From: CAYPTJ01 sp964413845
Lineage (GTDB): Bacteria; Patescibacteriota; WWE3; 9FT-COMBO-53-11
NCBI GenBank assembly: GCA_964413845.1
Contig: CAYPTJ010000007.1
Span: forward strand, 1 to 23,495
Length of the DNA: 23,495 nucleotides
Direction of reading: 5' to 3'
Part shown: positions 15,067-21,495 of the stretch, one piece after another
Layout: every line of letters begins with the position of its first letter
How positions within the stretch are numbered: the stretch's first letter is position 1
Notes under the pieces: generated by a model
The model's input: only the letters and a program-made list of their open reading frames with translations
Database searches by the model: none
Told to the model about the DNA's origin: nothing
Translations under genes and position numbers: made by a program

Positions 15067-17105
15067 ACCTTAAACTTTCCGATCCGGTAACTAAACTTCC
15101 GTATGTGGGGGAAACTTACGCCAACCGGCTTAAACGGTTGGGAATCAAAACAGTAAGAGACCTCCTCTACCATTTCCCTTTTCGCTATCAAGACTTCAGC
15201 CAAGTTAAGAAGATCCGTGATCTTTTCGCCTACGATGAAACCGCTATCTCCGGAAGAGTAATCAAAGTTGAGGTTGTACGTGCAAAAACAGGAAAACTTT
15301 TGACTAAAGCCGTGATTGCCGATGAAACAGGTGCAGTTGAAGTGATTTGGTTTAACCAACCTTATCTTGCCAAAACTATCAAGGAGGGGAGAGAGATCCA
15401 TCTTGCCGGGAAAGTCGAATCTTTCGGAGGAAGACTTACCTTTGTAAGTCCCGAATTTGAGCTAATAAAAGAAGGGAAAGCTTTGGTTCACACACAAGGA
15501 TTAGTTCCCATCTACCCTGAAACTGGGGGGGTAAGCTCCAAGTGGTTGCGCACCAGGATCAAAGATATTCTTCGAGCAATCCCCCTTGAGAATCCTGAAT
15601 TTGAATTCCTTCCTGATGAGATTCTGCAAAATGAACGCTTTCCCCGTTGGGGTGAGGCGTTAAACACGATTCACTTCCCACCGAAAGAAGAAAAAGCTCA
15701 GGAAGCAAAAAGACGATTTGCTTTTGAAGAGCTGTTTTTATTAAACCTCCGTTCTCTTGAAAGAAGAAAAAGCTGGCAGACAAGGAGGCTAACTCAAAAG
15801 ATTGCTGTTTCCGAAAATAAAGAGAAGATAGAGCAGTTTATCAACAATCTCCCTTTCAAGCTCACAGAGGCACAGCAGAGAGTAGTAACTGAGGTATTGG
15901 AAGATTTTTCTAAGCCAACCCCGATGAATCGGCTTCTGGAGGGAGATGTTGGCTCTGGAAAAACCGTTGTTGCCGCTATCACCGCTTATGCCTGTTTTCT
16001 ATCAGGGGCAAAAACCATTTTGATGGCTCCTACCGAAATCCTTGCCGATCAACATTTCCAAACCCTTAAATCCTTGCTTGAACCACAAGGGATAAAGATC
16101 GCCCTTCACACCGGAAGTAAAAAACCTGACAAATGTACTGCCGATTACGACCTTTGGGTTGGAACCCATGCTCTTTTTTACAAGCAAGGAAGTTTCGAGA
16201 AAGTAGGATTGGTAGTAATTGATGAGCAACATCGCTTCGGGGTTATCCAGCGGGGAAAACTTGTCAAGAAGACCCAAAGCACTCCCCATGTCCTTACCCT
16301 TACGGCAACTCCCATTCCAAGAAGCTTGGCCTTAACAACCTATGGCGACCTTGACCTCTCTGTCCTTGATGAACTTCCTCCAGGAAGAAAACGGATCAAA
16401 ACTTTTGCCGTTCCCGAGGGAAAAAGAGAAGCTGGTTACCATTGGATACATAAAAGAATCAAGATGGGAGATCAAGCCTTCATTATCTGCCCTTTAATTG
16501 AAGAATCCGAAAAAGAGACAATGCAACAGGTGAAAGCGGCAACCACTGAATATGAGAAGCTTAAAAATAAGGTTTTCCCGGATCTTTCCCTAGGACTTCT
16601 GCACGGGAAATTGAAATCAAAAGATAAAGATGAGGTGATCCGTAAGTTTCGGGATGGGAAGCATCAGATCTTAGTTTCCACCCCTGTTGTTGAGGTAGGG
16701 ATTGATATCCCCAACGCCACAATCATGGTGATTGAGGCAGCAGAGCGCTTTGGGCTTGCCTCCCTTCACCAACTTCGGGGAAGGGTAGGAAGAAGCGATA
16801 AAGAATCCTACTGCTTTCTTTTCACTGAGAAAGCCAGCGGTGATGCCTATCGGCGGCTAAAAGCCTTAGAGAGCACCGCATCCGGATTTGAATTAGCGGA
16901 GCTTGATCTTAAACTTCGTGGCCCTGGTGAACTTTATGGTACCAAACAGCATGGGCTACTTGAACTTAAGGTTGCTGATCTTTTCGATACCAAACTCCTT
17001 AAAACCGCCCGCGATTATGCCTTTAAGATGATGGGAAAAAAGCTTACTCCAAGACTTCAACAAGAGTTAAGGCGTTTCGCCACCAGCTCGGTGGAACCAA
17101 ACTAA
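15063..17105 (+). CDS. recG: ATP-dependent DNA helicase RecG
   Basis: A superfamily 2 helicase that reverses stalled replication forks and branch-migrates junctions. Length is 680 residues from the ATG at 15063; the longer reading from a TTG at 14994 only adds sequence antisense in character to the microprotein and is rejected. The N-terminal wedge/OB part starts at PVTKLPYVGETYANRLKRLG. The helicase core has Walker A GDVGSGKT at 294-301, DEQH at 387-390, TATPIPR, and a C-terminal half with VSTPVVEVGIDIPNA and HQLRGRVGR. Near the end, RGPGELYGTKQHG is the RecG-specific motif. It is coupled to the microprotein by an ATGA overlap. Confidence 0.97.
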   Translation: MNLKLSDPVTKLPYVGETYANRLKRLGIKTVRDLLYHFPFRYQDFSQVKKIRDLFAYDETAISGRVIKVEVVRAKTGKLLTKAVIADETGAVEVIWFNQPYLAKTIKEGREIHLAGKVESFGGRLTFVSPEFELIKEGKALVHTQGLVPIYPETGGVSSKWLRTRIKDILRAIPLENPEFEFLPDEILQNERFPRWGEALNTIHFPPKEEKAQEAKRRFAFEELFLLNLRSLERRKSWQTRRLTQKIAVSENKEKIEQFINNLPFKLTEAQQRVVTEVLEDFSKPTPMNRLLEGDVGSGKTVVAAITAYACFLSGAKTILMAPTEILADQHFQTLKSLLEPQGIKIALHTGSKKPDKCTADYDLWVGTHALFYKQGSFEKVGLVVIDEQHRFGVIQRGKLVKKTQSTPHVLTLTATPIPRSLALTTYGDLDLSVLDELPPGRKRIKTFAVPEGKREAGYHWIHKRIKMGDQAFIICPLIEESEKETMQQVKAATTEYEKLKNKVFPDLSLGLLHGKLKSKDKDEVIRKFRDGKHQILVSTPVVEVGIDIPNATIMVIEAAERFGLASLHQLRGRVGRSDKESYCFLFTEKASGDAYRRLKALESTASGFELAELDLKLRGPGELYGTKQHGLLELKVADLFDTKLLKTARDYAFKMMGKKLTPRLQQELRRFATSSVEPN

Positions 17106-17106
17106 A

Positions 17107-17141
17107 ATTAGCCATTAGCGATTAGCCATTAGCCAGTAGTC
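17107..17141 (+). repeat. Heptad tandem repeat block 2 (unit ATTAGCC)
   Basis: Four units (ATTAGCC, ATTAGCG, ATTAGCC, ATTAGCC; 17107-17134) and a degenerate fifth (AGTAGTC). The block starts 1 base after the recG stop and ends 4 bases before the rsmD extended -10. It fills most of the 55-base spacer. Confidence 0.75.
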
Positions 17142-17144
17142 TTT

Positions 17145-17153
17145 TGATACACT
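17145..17153 (+). promoter_or_regulatory. Extended -10 before rsmD, possibly leaderless
   Basis: TG-A-TACACT with the hexamer at 17148-17153, followed by 7 bases and the ATG at 17161. Transcription should begin at the start codon. No ribosome site and no -35 are visible; the -35 position falls in the heptad repeat. Confidence 0.5.
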
Positions 17154-17160
17154 TAGTCTG

Positions 17161-17700
17161 ATGAGAGTAATCACTGGAGCAGCCAAAGGACATATCCTTA
17201 AGGTCCCAAAAATTCTCGATCTTCGCCCGACACAAGATGCGGTTCGAAAGGCGATTTTTGATATCCTTGCCGAAATGATTGAAGGGAGAAAATCTGCCGA
17301 TCTTTACGCGGGCTCAGGCGCACTCGGGATCGAAGCACTTTCCCGAGGAGCTCAAAGTTGCTTCTTTGTCGAATCCCACCGCGGTGCCTGCAAAATAATT
17401 GCCGAAAATCTAAAACACACAAAGCTTGAAGGTAGTGGGAAGGTGATCTGCCGTAGTGTTGATCGATTCCTTACTGAGTTGCCTGATCGCGATCTTGGGC
17501 TTGTGTTTCTTGACCCACCTTACACTTTAGGTAAAATTGAACCAGTCTTTTATAAGTTGGTCCCTCACTTGAAGAAGGGAGCTTTGGTTGTTTATGAGCA
17601 TGCAAAAACTACCGATGCTCCCAAAGTTGGGGGGCTAAAAATCGTTGACCGAAGAATCTACGGAGGGACAAAAGTGACGTTTCTGATTAAAGAATCATAA
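17161..17700 (+). CDS. rsmD: 16S rRNA (guanine-966-N2)-methyltransferase
   Basis: An SAM-dependent enzyme that methylates G966 (E. coli numbering) of 16S rRNA in the assembled small subunit. The 179-residue protein has the family opening MRVITGAAKG, then LRPTQDAVRKAIFDIL, the SAM loop DLYAGSGALGIEAL at 47-60 and the catalytic DPPY at 118-121. The length is normal. It starts a run of short RNA-related genes (rpmF, nusB, rnc). Confidence 0.95.
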   Translation: MRVITGAAKGHILKVPKILDLRPTQDAVRKAIFDILAEMIEGRKSADLYAGSGALGIEALSRGAQSCFFVESHRGACKIIAENLKHTKLEGSGKVICRSVDRFLTELPDRDLGLVFLDPPYTLGKIEPVFYKLVPHLKKGALVVYEHAKTTDAPKVGGLKIVDRRIYGGTKVTFLIKES

Positions 17701-17742
17701 TGCGTCCTTTCTGACGAAAGTAACGTCCATGGTTAAAAATTC

Positions 17743-17777
17743 CTAATTACTAATGACTAATTACTAATTGCTAAATA
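17743..17777 (+). repeat. Heptad tandem repeat block 3 (unit CTAATTA), running into the rpmF start
   Basis: Five abutting units (CTAATTA, CTAATGA, CTAATTA, CTAATTG, CTAAATA). The last base of the fifth unit is the A of the rpmF ATG. There is therefore no room for a ribosome site. Confidence 0.8.
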
Positions 17778-17926
17778 TGCCAGTACCAAAACGAAAATTG
17801 TCATACGGGAGAAAAAGAAGAAAACTGCAACATAAAAAGCCAAGACGGCCGCAAACGGTGAAGTGTCGCCACTGTGGAGCACAAAAGATTGCCCATCGTC
17901 TCTGCCTAGATTGTGGAAAGTATTGA
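17777..17926 (+). CDS. rpmF: 50S ribosomal protein L32
   Basis: A 49-residue zinc-binding large-subunit protein, too short for many gene finders. It begins MPVPKRKLSYGRKRRKLQHK, as in the family, and carries two CxxC pairs, C30-C33 (CRHCG) and C43-C46 (CLDCG), for one zinc. The C-terminus is shorter than in E. coli but complete. The ATG abuts heptad block 3. The nusB ATG follows 2 bases after the stop. In many bacteria rpmF leads a plsX-fab-acpP-rnc cluster; here only an ACP-like gene and rnc remain. Confidence 0.95.
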   Translation: MPVPKRKLSYGRKRRKLQHKKPRRPQTVKCRHCGAQKIAHRLCLDCGKY

Positions 17927-17928
17927 AA

Positions 17929-18420
17929 ATGTCTAAAGAATATGATCCAAGACATGAAGCGCGGCGGGTTGCTTTAGCAGCTCTCTTTGAGCGCTCGTTT
18001 CACTCGATCGATCAGGAATCAAGCACCAGACGCGTGTTGGAGGTCTATGATGAGGGGGAAGTTGATCGGGACCTCCTTAACCTCATCCTTCAAGGAGTTG
18101 TTGCCAACACCGAAGCTCTTGATAAAATCATTGCTGAAACTGCCCCTGCTTGGCCACCGGATCAGATCACAAAGATTGACCTGATTGCCCTTCGAATTGC
18201 CGTCTTTGAACTGGTAGTGGCGAAGAATGTCCCCCCAAAAGTAGCGATTGATGAGGCAATCGAACTTGCCAAAGAGTTTGGAGGGGCCTCCTCAGGAGCC
18301 TTTGTCAATGGGGTTTTAGGAACTGTGGTGAAGAGATATCTTGAGGGCCTGCCTGCCGGTTTACCCGCCGAAAAGGAGGGCGAGGTAGGTAAAACCGACT
18401 CAGATGGCGAACAAGACTGA
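17929..18420 (+). CDS. nusB: Transcription antitermination factor NusB
   Basis: With NusE (S10), NusB binds boxA RNA and supports rRNA transcription. The all-helical protein has 163 residues from the ATG at 17929, which lies 2 bases after the rpmF stop; the longer reading from 17863 overlaps rpmF and is rejected. Family features are HEARRVALAALFE at the start, ITKIDLIALRIAVFEL, VAIDEAIELAKEFG and the end SGAFVNGVLGTVV. The last 22 or so residues (from LEGLPAGLPAEKE) are a non-conserved tail whose DNA contains the repeat core CCTGCCTGCCGG. The last 17 bases overlap the next gene. Confidence 0.93.
   Translation: MSKEYDPRHEARRVALAALFERSFHSIDQESSTRRVLEVYDEGEVDRDLLNLILQGVVANTEALDKIIAETAPAWPPDQITKIDLIALRIAVFELVVAKNVPPKVAIDEAIELAKEFGGASSGAFVNGVLGTVVKRYLEGLPAGLPAEKEGEVGKTDSDGEQD
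18348..18359 (+). repeat. Repeat core CCTGCCTGCCGG inside nusB
   Basis: The 12 bases are identical to the start of the palindrome at 1583-1594. They encode part of the non-conserved NusB tail (LPAGLPA region). This suggests an interspersed palindromic element that landed at the end of the gene and was kept in frame. Confidence 0.5.
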
Positions 18421-18643
18421 GGAAACGATAAAACAGATCTTAAGCCGATCTTTAGGCGTTACCAAAGAAGAACTTGCAGAAAACGCCTCTTTCGCTAACG
18501 ATCTTAACATCGGACCAATAGAGTTAAAGGAAGCAATCGGCAAAGTATTTGAGGAATTTGGAATAGGGGGGGAGCAAGAGTTTAGTACTGTAGGGGAGTT
18601 AATTGCCTTTATCAAAGATTACCTTGATGAGATCGAAGGATAA
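18404..18643 (+). CDS. Acyl carrier protein-like, without the phosphopantetheine serine
   Basis: A 79-residue protein that aligns without gaps to E. coli AcpP over the core: LGVTKEELAENASFANDL matches LGVKQEEVTNNASFVEDL. The position of Ser36 in the DSL motif falls on proline (NIGPIEL), so 4'-phosphopantetheine cannot be attached at the usual place. Helices 1 to 4 and the acidic surface seem kept. It lies between nusB and rnc, overlapping each by 17 bases, in the place acpP has in fatty-acid clusters of other bacteria. It could be a scaffold or binding partner that no longer carries acyl chains, or a decaying gene. The intact frame and tight overlaps argue for the former. Confidence 0.75.
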   Translation: MANKTEETIKQILSRSLGVTKEELAENASFANDLNIGPIELKEAIGKVFEEFGIGGEQEFSTVGELIAFIKDYLDEIEG

Positions 18644-19340
18644 AACCAACTTATTTCCAGTAGAAGAAGCCGAAAAGCAGATTGGCATCACTTTTAAAGA
18701 TTCCAATCTCTTAAGAAATGCTTTTGTCCACCGCTCGTATCTTAATGAGAATCCAACCTTTAACCTCCCCTCCAACGAGCGATTAGAATTTCTGGGAGAT
18801 GCTGTATTGGAACTCACTGTCTCCCACCATCTCTTTAAGAACTATCTAACCCTTACGGAAGGAGAGTTAACGGCGCTTCGGGCAGCGTTAGTGAAAACTG
18901 AATCTCTTGCCGCCGAATCAGGAAGACTTAAACTCGGAGATTATCTGTTGCTTTCAAAAGGGGAGGAGGCGGGGGGAGGACGAGGTAATCCCTATCTTCT
19001 TGCCAACACCTTTGAAGCCCTTGTTGGTGCTATCTTTCTTGATCAAGGACTCCAAGCCGCAAAAAACTTTCTAAAGAAAGAACTTCTTTATAAAGCCAAA
19101 GAGTTATGCAGAACAGGACTCAAAGATGCTAAGAGCCTTTTCCAAGAAATTGCACAAGAAAAGTACTCAATTACACCAGCGTATAGAACTTTGGCAGAAT
19201 GGGGACCAGACCATGATAAACACTTCCGCATTGGAGTATTTCTTGGAAAACAAAAGATGGCTGAAGGAGAAGGAAGAAGCAAGCAGATAGCGGAGGAGGA
19301 GGCAGCAAACGAGGCTCTGCGGATAATAGGCGTAGGGTAG
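18627..19340 (+). CDS. rnc: Ribonuclease III
   Basis: A double-strand-specific endoribonuclease for rRNA and mRNA processing, 237 residues. The signature NERLEFLGDAV is at 50-60, giving metal and structural residues E51, E54 and D58; E78 and E130 match E. coli E65 and E117. Position N127 (LLANTFEA) corresponds to the metal ligand D114 of E. coli. A C-terminal dsRNA-binding domain spans about 163-235. I chose the ATG at 18627, inside the end of the ACP-like gene; the TTG at 18603 has no support and lies before the conserved part. Pairing with an acpP-like gene is the usual acpP-rnc order. Confidence 0.94.
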   Translation: MRSKDKTNLFPVEEAEKQIGITFKDSNLLRNAFVHRSYLNENPTFNLPSNERLEFLGDAVLELTVSHHLFKNYLTLTEGELTALRAALVKTESLAAESGRLKLGDYLLLSKGEEAGGGRGNPYLLANTFEALVGAIFLDQGLQAAKNFLKKELLYKAKELCRTGLKDAKSLFQEIAQEKYSITPAYRTLAEWGPDHDKHFRIGVFLGKQKMAEGEGRSKQIAEEEAANEALRIIGVG

Positions 19341-19387
19341 ATACCTTTGAGGAACCCTCCAAAAGCATTATCCAAATCGGAAAACTA

Positions 19388-19396
19388 TGTTAAACT
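19388..19396 (+). promoter_or_regulatory. Extended -10 before rpsP, possibly leaderless
   Basis: TG-T-TAAACT with the hexamer at 19391-19396, followed by 9 bases and the ATG at 19406. No ribosome site is present. The 65-base gap after rnc and this element suggest a separate rpsP-khpA-trmD transcript. Confidence 0.45.
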
Positions 19397-19405
19397 ACCT
19401 CACGT

Positions 19406-19753
19406 ATGCTCAAGATCCGACTTTCCAAAATAGGCAAAAAGGGTACACCATCTTACAGGATTGTCGTAACACCAAAGGCACGTCCTCGCGATGGGAGGGC
19501 ACTTGAGATTTTGGGTTCCTTCAACCCGAGAGTTACGCCACCAGCTTTTTCTCTAAATAAGGAGCGGCTGAACTATTGGCTTAAAGAAGGAGCGCAACTG
19601 ACGGAAGCAGTCAAAAAATTGATTGAAGGAAAGTATAAATTCAAACCTTACCGCCCCCAGCAGGAGGCTGAAAGCCACAAGCCTAAAGAAAAAACTGAAA
19701 AGGAAGAACCACAAGGAGGAACTGCTCAAGAAACTGCTGATAAACAATCATGA
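19406..19753 (+). CDS. rpsP: 30S ribosomal protein S16
   Basis: A small-subunit assembly protein of 115 residues. The first 80 or so are typical (MLKIRLSKIGKKGTPSYRIVV, ALEILGSFNPR, RLNYWLKEGAQLTEAVKKL). The rest, from about residue 82, is a Lys/Glu/Gln-rich tail without conserved structure. The last bases overlap the khpA ATG by ATGA. Confidence 0.96.
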   Translation: MLKIRLSKIGKKGTPSYRIVVTPKARPRDGRALEILGSFNPRVTPPAFSLNKERLNYWLKEGAQLTEAVKKLIEGKYKFKPYRPQQEAESHKPKEKTEKEEPQGGTAQETADKQS

Positions 19754-19995
19754 AAGAATTGCTTAAATATCTGGTTAAAGAATTAGTCTCAAAACCGAAG
19801 GAAGTAAAGATCACTGAATCACAAGAGGAGGACGGAACTGTCCACCTTACACTCTCGGTTGCTCCAGAGGATATGGGAACAGTGATTGGCAAAGATGGAA
19901 AGACGATTACTGCAATCCGTTCTCTCGTAAAAACCGCCGCCGTCAAGGCAGGAAAGAAGGTGTTTTTAGAGCTTGAGGAGAGAGAAGAGAAATAA
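19750..19995 (+). CDS. khpA: KH-domain RNA-binding protein KhpA
   Basis: A small (81-residue) single KH-domain RNA-binding protein. The GxxG loop is GKDG at 47-50 (VIGKDGKTITAIRSLV). In Firmicutes KhpA pairs with KhpB/Jag and affects cell elongation and RNA stability; the role here is inferred from homology. It lies between rpsP and trmD, the conserved position. The rimM gene, which usually follows, is absent. Confidence 0.93.
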   Translation: MKELLKYLVKELVSKPKEVKITESQEEDGTVHLTLSVAPEDMGTVIGKDGKTITAIRSLVKTAAVKAGKKVFLELEEREEK

Positions 19996-20003
19996 CCCCA
20001 AAT

Positions 20004-20768
20004 ATGCTAGTTTCCATCATTACTCTTTTTCCAGAAGTTTTTAAGCCTTTCCTTGAATCCTCAATCCTTGCCAAAGCCCAAAAAAGGGGGAAGCTCCGAG
20101 TTAACCTTAGCAATCTGCGTGATTTTGGAATTGGTCCCCATTTCCGAGCGAGAGCGAGGAAAGAAGGTTCTCGATTTCAGCGACTGCCGAAGCGGGGTTC
20201 TTATAAACAAGTGGACGATCGCCCTTATGGCGGGGGAGTAGGAATGATCCTTAAAGTGGACGTGATAGCCAAGGCGTTAGAAAAAGTAAAAAACAAGAAA
20301 CGGAAAACAAAAACAGTTCTTCTCACTCCCCAAGGAAAAACCTTTAACCAAAAAATCGCGCGAAAGTTAGCAAGGGAAAAACATCTCATTCTGATCTGTG
20401 GCCACTACGAAGGAGTTGATGAGAGAGTGCACCAGCTGGTGGATGAGGAGATCTCCGTTGGAGATTATATCCTTACTGGTGGAGAGATAGCGGCAATGGT
20501 AATTCTGGATGCCGTGGCAAGGCTCATCCCCGGGGTGCTTGAGAAAGAAGCAACCCAGAAGGAGTCGTTTTCCACCTATACCCTAAACGCTAAACCCTAT
20601 ACCCTCCTTGAGCCCCCGCAGTACACCCGCCCCGAGGAGTTTGCGAGAATGAGAGTTCCCAAAGTACTTCTTTCCGGCAACCATCAAAAGATAAAAGAGT
20701 GGAGGCTGAAGGAAGCACTGAAAAAAACTAAGAGGAGAAGACCGGATTTGCTAATGACTAATGTCTAA
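20004..20768 (+). CDS. trmD: tRNA (guanine-37-N1)-methyltransferase with repeat-derived insertions
   Basis: TrmD methylates G37 next to the anticodon, using SAM bound in a trefoil knot, and prevents frameshifting. The 254-residue protein keeps QVDDRPYGGGVGM (69-81), ICGHYEGVDER, VGDYILTGGE, R173 in ARLIPGVL, YTRPEE and LLSGNH. Three parts are odd. Residues 47-67, between the RDF and VDD motifs, are an extra 21 residues. Residues 190-200 (STYTLNAKPYT) replace about three, and their DNA is a heptad repeat. The last residues and the stop are encoded by another heptad block. The catalytic Asp169 of E. coli (ATEDSF) falls on E187 (ATQKESF). The C-terminal domain is shorter than usual. Confidence 0.92.
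   Translation: MLVSIITLFPEVFKPFLESSILAKAQKRGKLRVNLSNLRDFGIGPHFRARARKEGSRFQRLPKRGSYKQVDDRPYGGGVGMILKVDVIAKALEKVKNKKRKTKTVLLTPQGKTFNQKIARKLAREKHLILICGHYEGVDERVHQLVDEEISVGDYILTGGEIAAMVILDAVARLIPGVLEKEATQKESFSTYTLNAKPYTLLEPPQYTRPEEFARMRVPKVLLSGNHQKIKEWRLKEALKKTKRRRPDLLMTNV
20142..20204 (+). repeat. 63-bp in-frame insertion in trmD
   Basis: Compared with E. coli TrmD, these 63 bases have no counterpart. They encode 21 basic residues (FRARARKEGS, then RFQRLPKRGSY) between RDF and VDDRPYGGG. The DNA has GAGCGAGAGCGAGG and GCGACTGCCGAAGCGGGG, a composition like interspersed repeats and unlike the flanks. The origin is inferred. Confidence 0.5.
20576..20603 (+). repeat. Heptad tandem repeat block 4, inside trmD
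   Basis: Four abutting 7-base units: CTATACC, CTAAACG, CTAAACC, CTATACC. They encode most of the extra residues 190-200. The block lies in coding sequence at a surface loop between the catalytic loop and the YTRP motif. Confidence 0.75.
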
Positions 20769-20778
20769 TGACTAACTA
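20751..20778 (+). repeat. Heptad tandem repeat block 5 (unit CTAATGA), holding two stop codons
   Basis: Four units: CTAATGA, CTAATGT, CTAATGA, CTAACTA. The TAA of trmD is in unit 3 (20766-20768) and the minus-strand TAG of pilO in unit 4 (20776-20778). The block is thus the junction of two convergent genes. No terminator hairpin is present. Confidence 0.8.
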
Positions 20779-21495
20779 TGGTATTTGCGTTTCGTAAGGG
20801 GTAAGGCGCAAGAGCACTTGTGAATTTCGTTCAAAAGAGGGATCGGTAAAGCTAAAAGTAAGTGGTGTTTCCGGCAAAAGTACTGGCTTTGCTGTGTAAT
20901 ACGAGACAAGAGTCAGCTCTGCTGCCAACACTGCGCCTCCCCCCTCCGCACCCGTTTGGGTACTGTAGCTTAGTGTCTCAACATCAATCAGACGGGAGGC
21001 GCTCTCAAGGGTCTGCAAAAGTTTAACGACATTGTCGAAAGAACCTTCAACAACAAGCTTAACCCTTACCTCAGAAGACCACAACTGTCCTGTTTCTACC
21101 GTACCCGCTGCCACCCCCCCCTCTCCGCCAAACTGCATTGCAGTGATGCTTACTCCCGAGGTGGTTGCAATTGCTTGAGTTTGGGTCAAAAGTGTAGGGA
21201 CATTACTTTCGGAGGGGACTGCCTGATCAAACCGTTTAAACTCTCCATCCAGAGCCTCCGCTTGGGAGGCAAAGCTCTCCAGCTGCTCTACTTTTGCAGT
21301 TAGAGCGGAAAGTGATTGTTGAACCACCACTTGCTCCCTTCGAAGCGACTTTACTTTGCCAACCGCCGGGCGGACGGCGAAAAGAAGCAGAATAAAGGAA
21401 AGAATAATCAATAAAACGGGAAGCCCAAAACCCTTGATCAACGGTTGATCAAAAATCTTTTGGAGTTTTGCTGGCAGTGTTACTTTCACCTTCAT
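20776..21495 (-). CDS. pilO: Type IV pilus inner-membrane protein PilO
   Basis: PilO and PilN form a periplasmic heterodimer that links the cytoplasmic PilM ring to the pilus channel. The 239-residue protein has a short cytoplasmic head, one membrane segment (about 22-44, FGLPVLLIILSFILLLFAV), a coiled coil (VKSLRREQVVVQQSLSALTAKVEQLES) and a ferredoxin-like C-terminal part. I chose the ATG at 21495, whose ATGA overlaps the pilN stop, with GGAGGA about 9 bases upstream; a TTG at 21513 would add six residues. The C-terminus ends in the heptad block shared with trmD. Confidence 0.88.
   Translation of the reverse strand: MKVKVTLPAKLQKIFDQPLIKGFGLPVLLIILSFILLLFAVRPAVGKVKSLRREQVVVQQSLSALTAKVEQLESFASQAEALDGEFKRFDQAVPSESNVPTLLTQTQAIATTSGVSITAMQFGGEGGVAAGTVETGQLWSSEVRVKLVVEGSFDNVVKLLQTLESASRLIDVETLSYSTQTGAEGGGAVLAAELTLVSYYTAKPVLLPETPLTFSFTDPSFERNSQVLLRLTPYETQIP

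Noticed and set aside
17863..17928. Longer nusB start at 17863
   Set aside because: It overlaps rpmF, a clear ribosomal protein gene; the ATG at 17929 fits NusB length.
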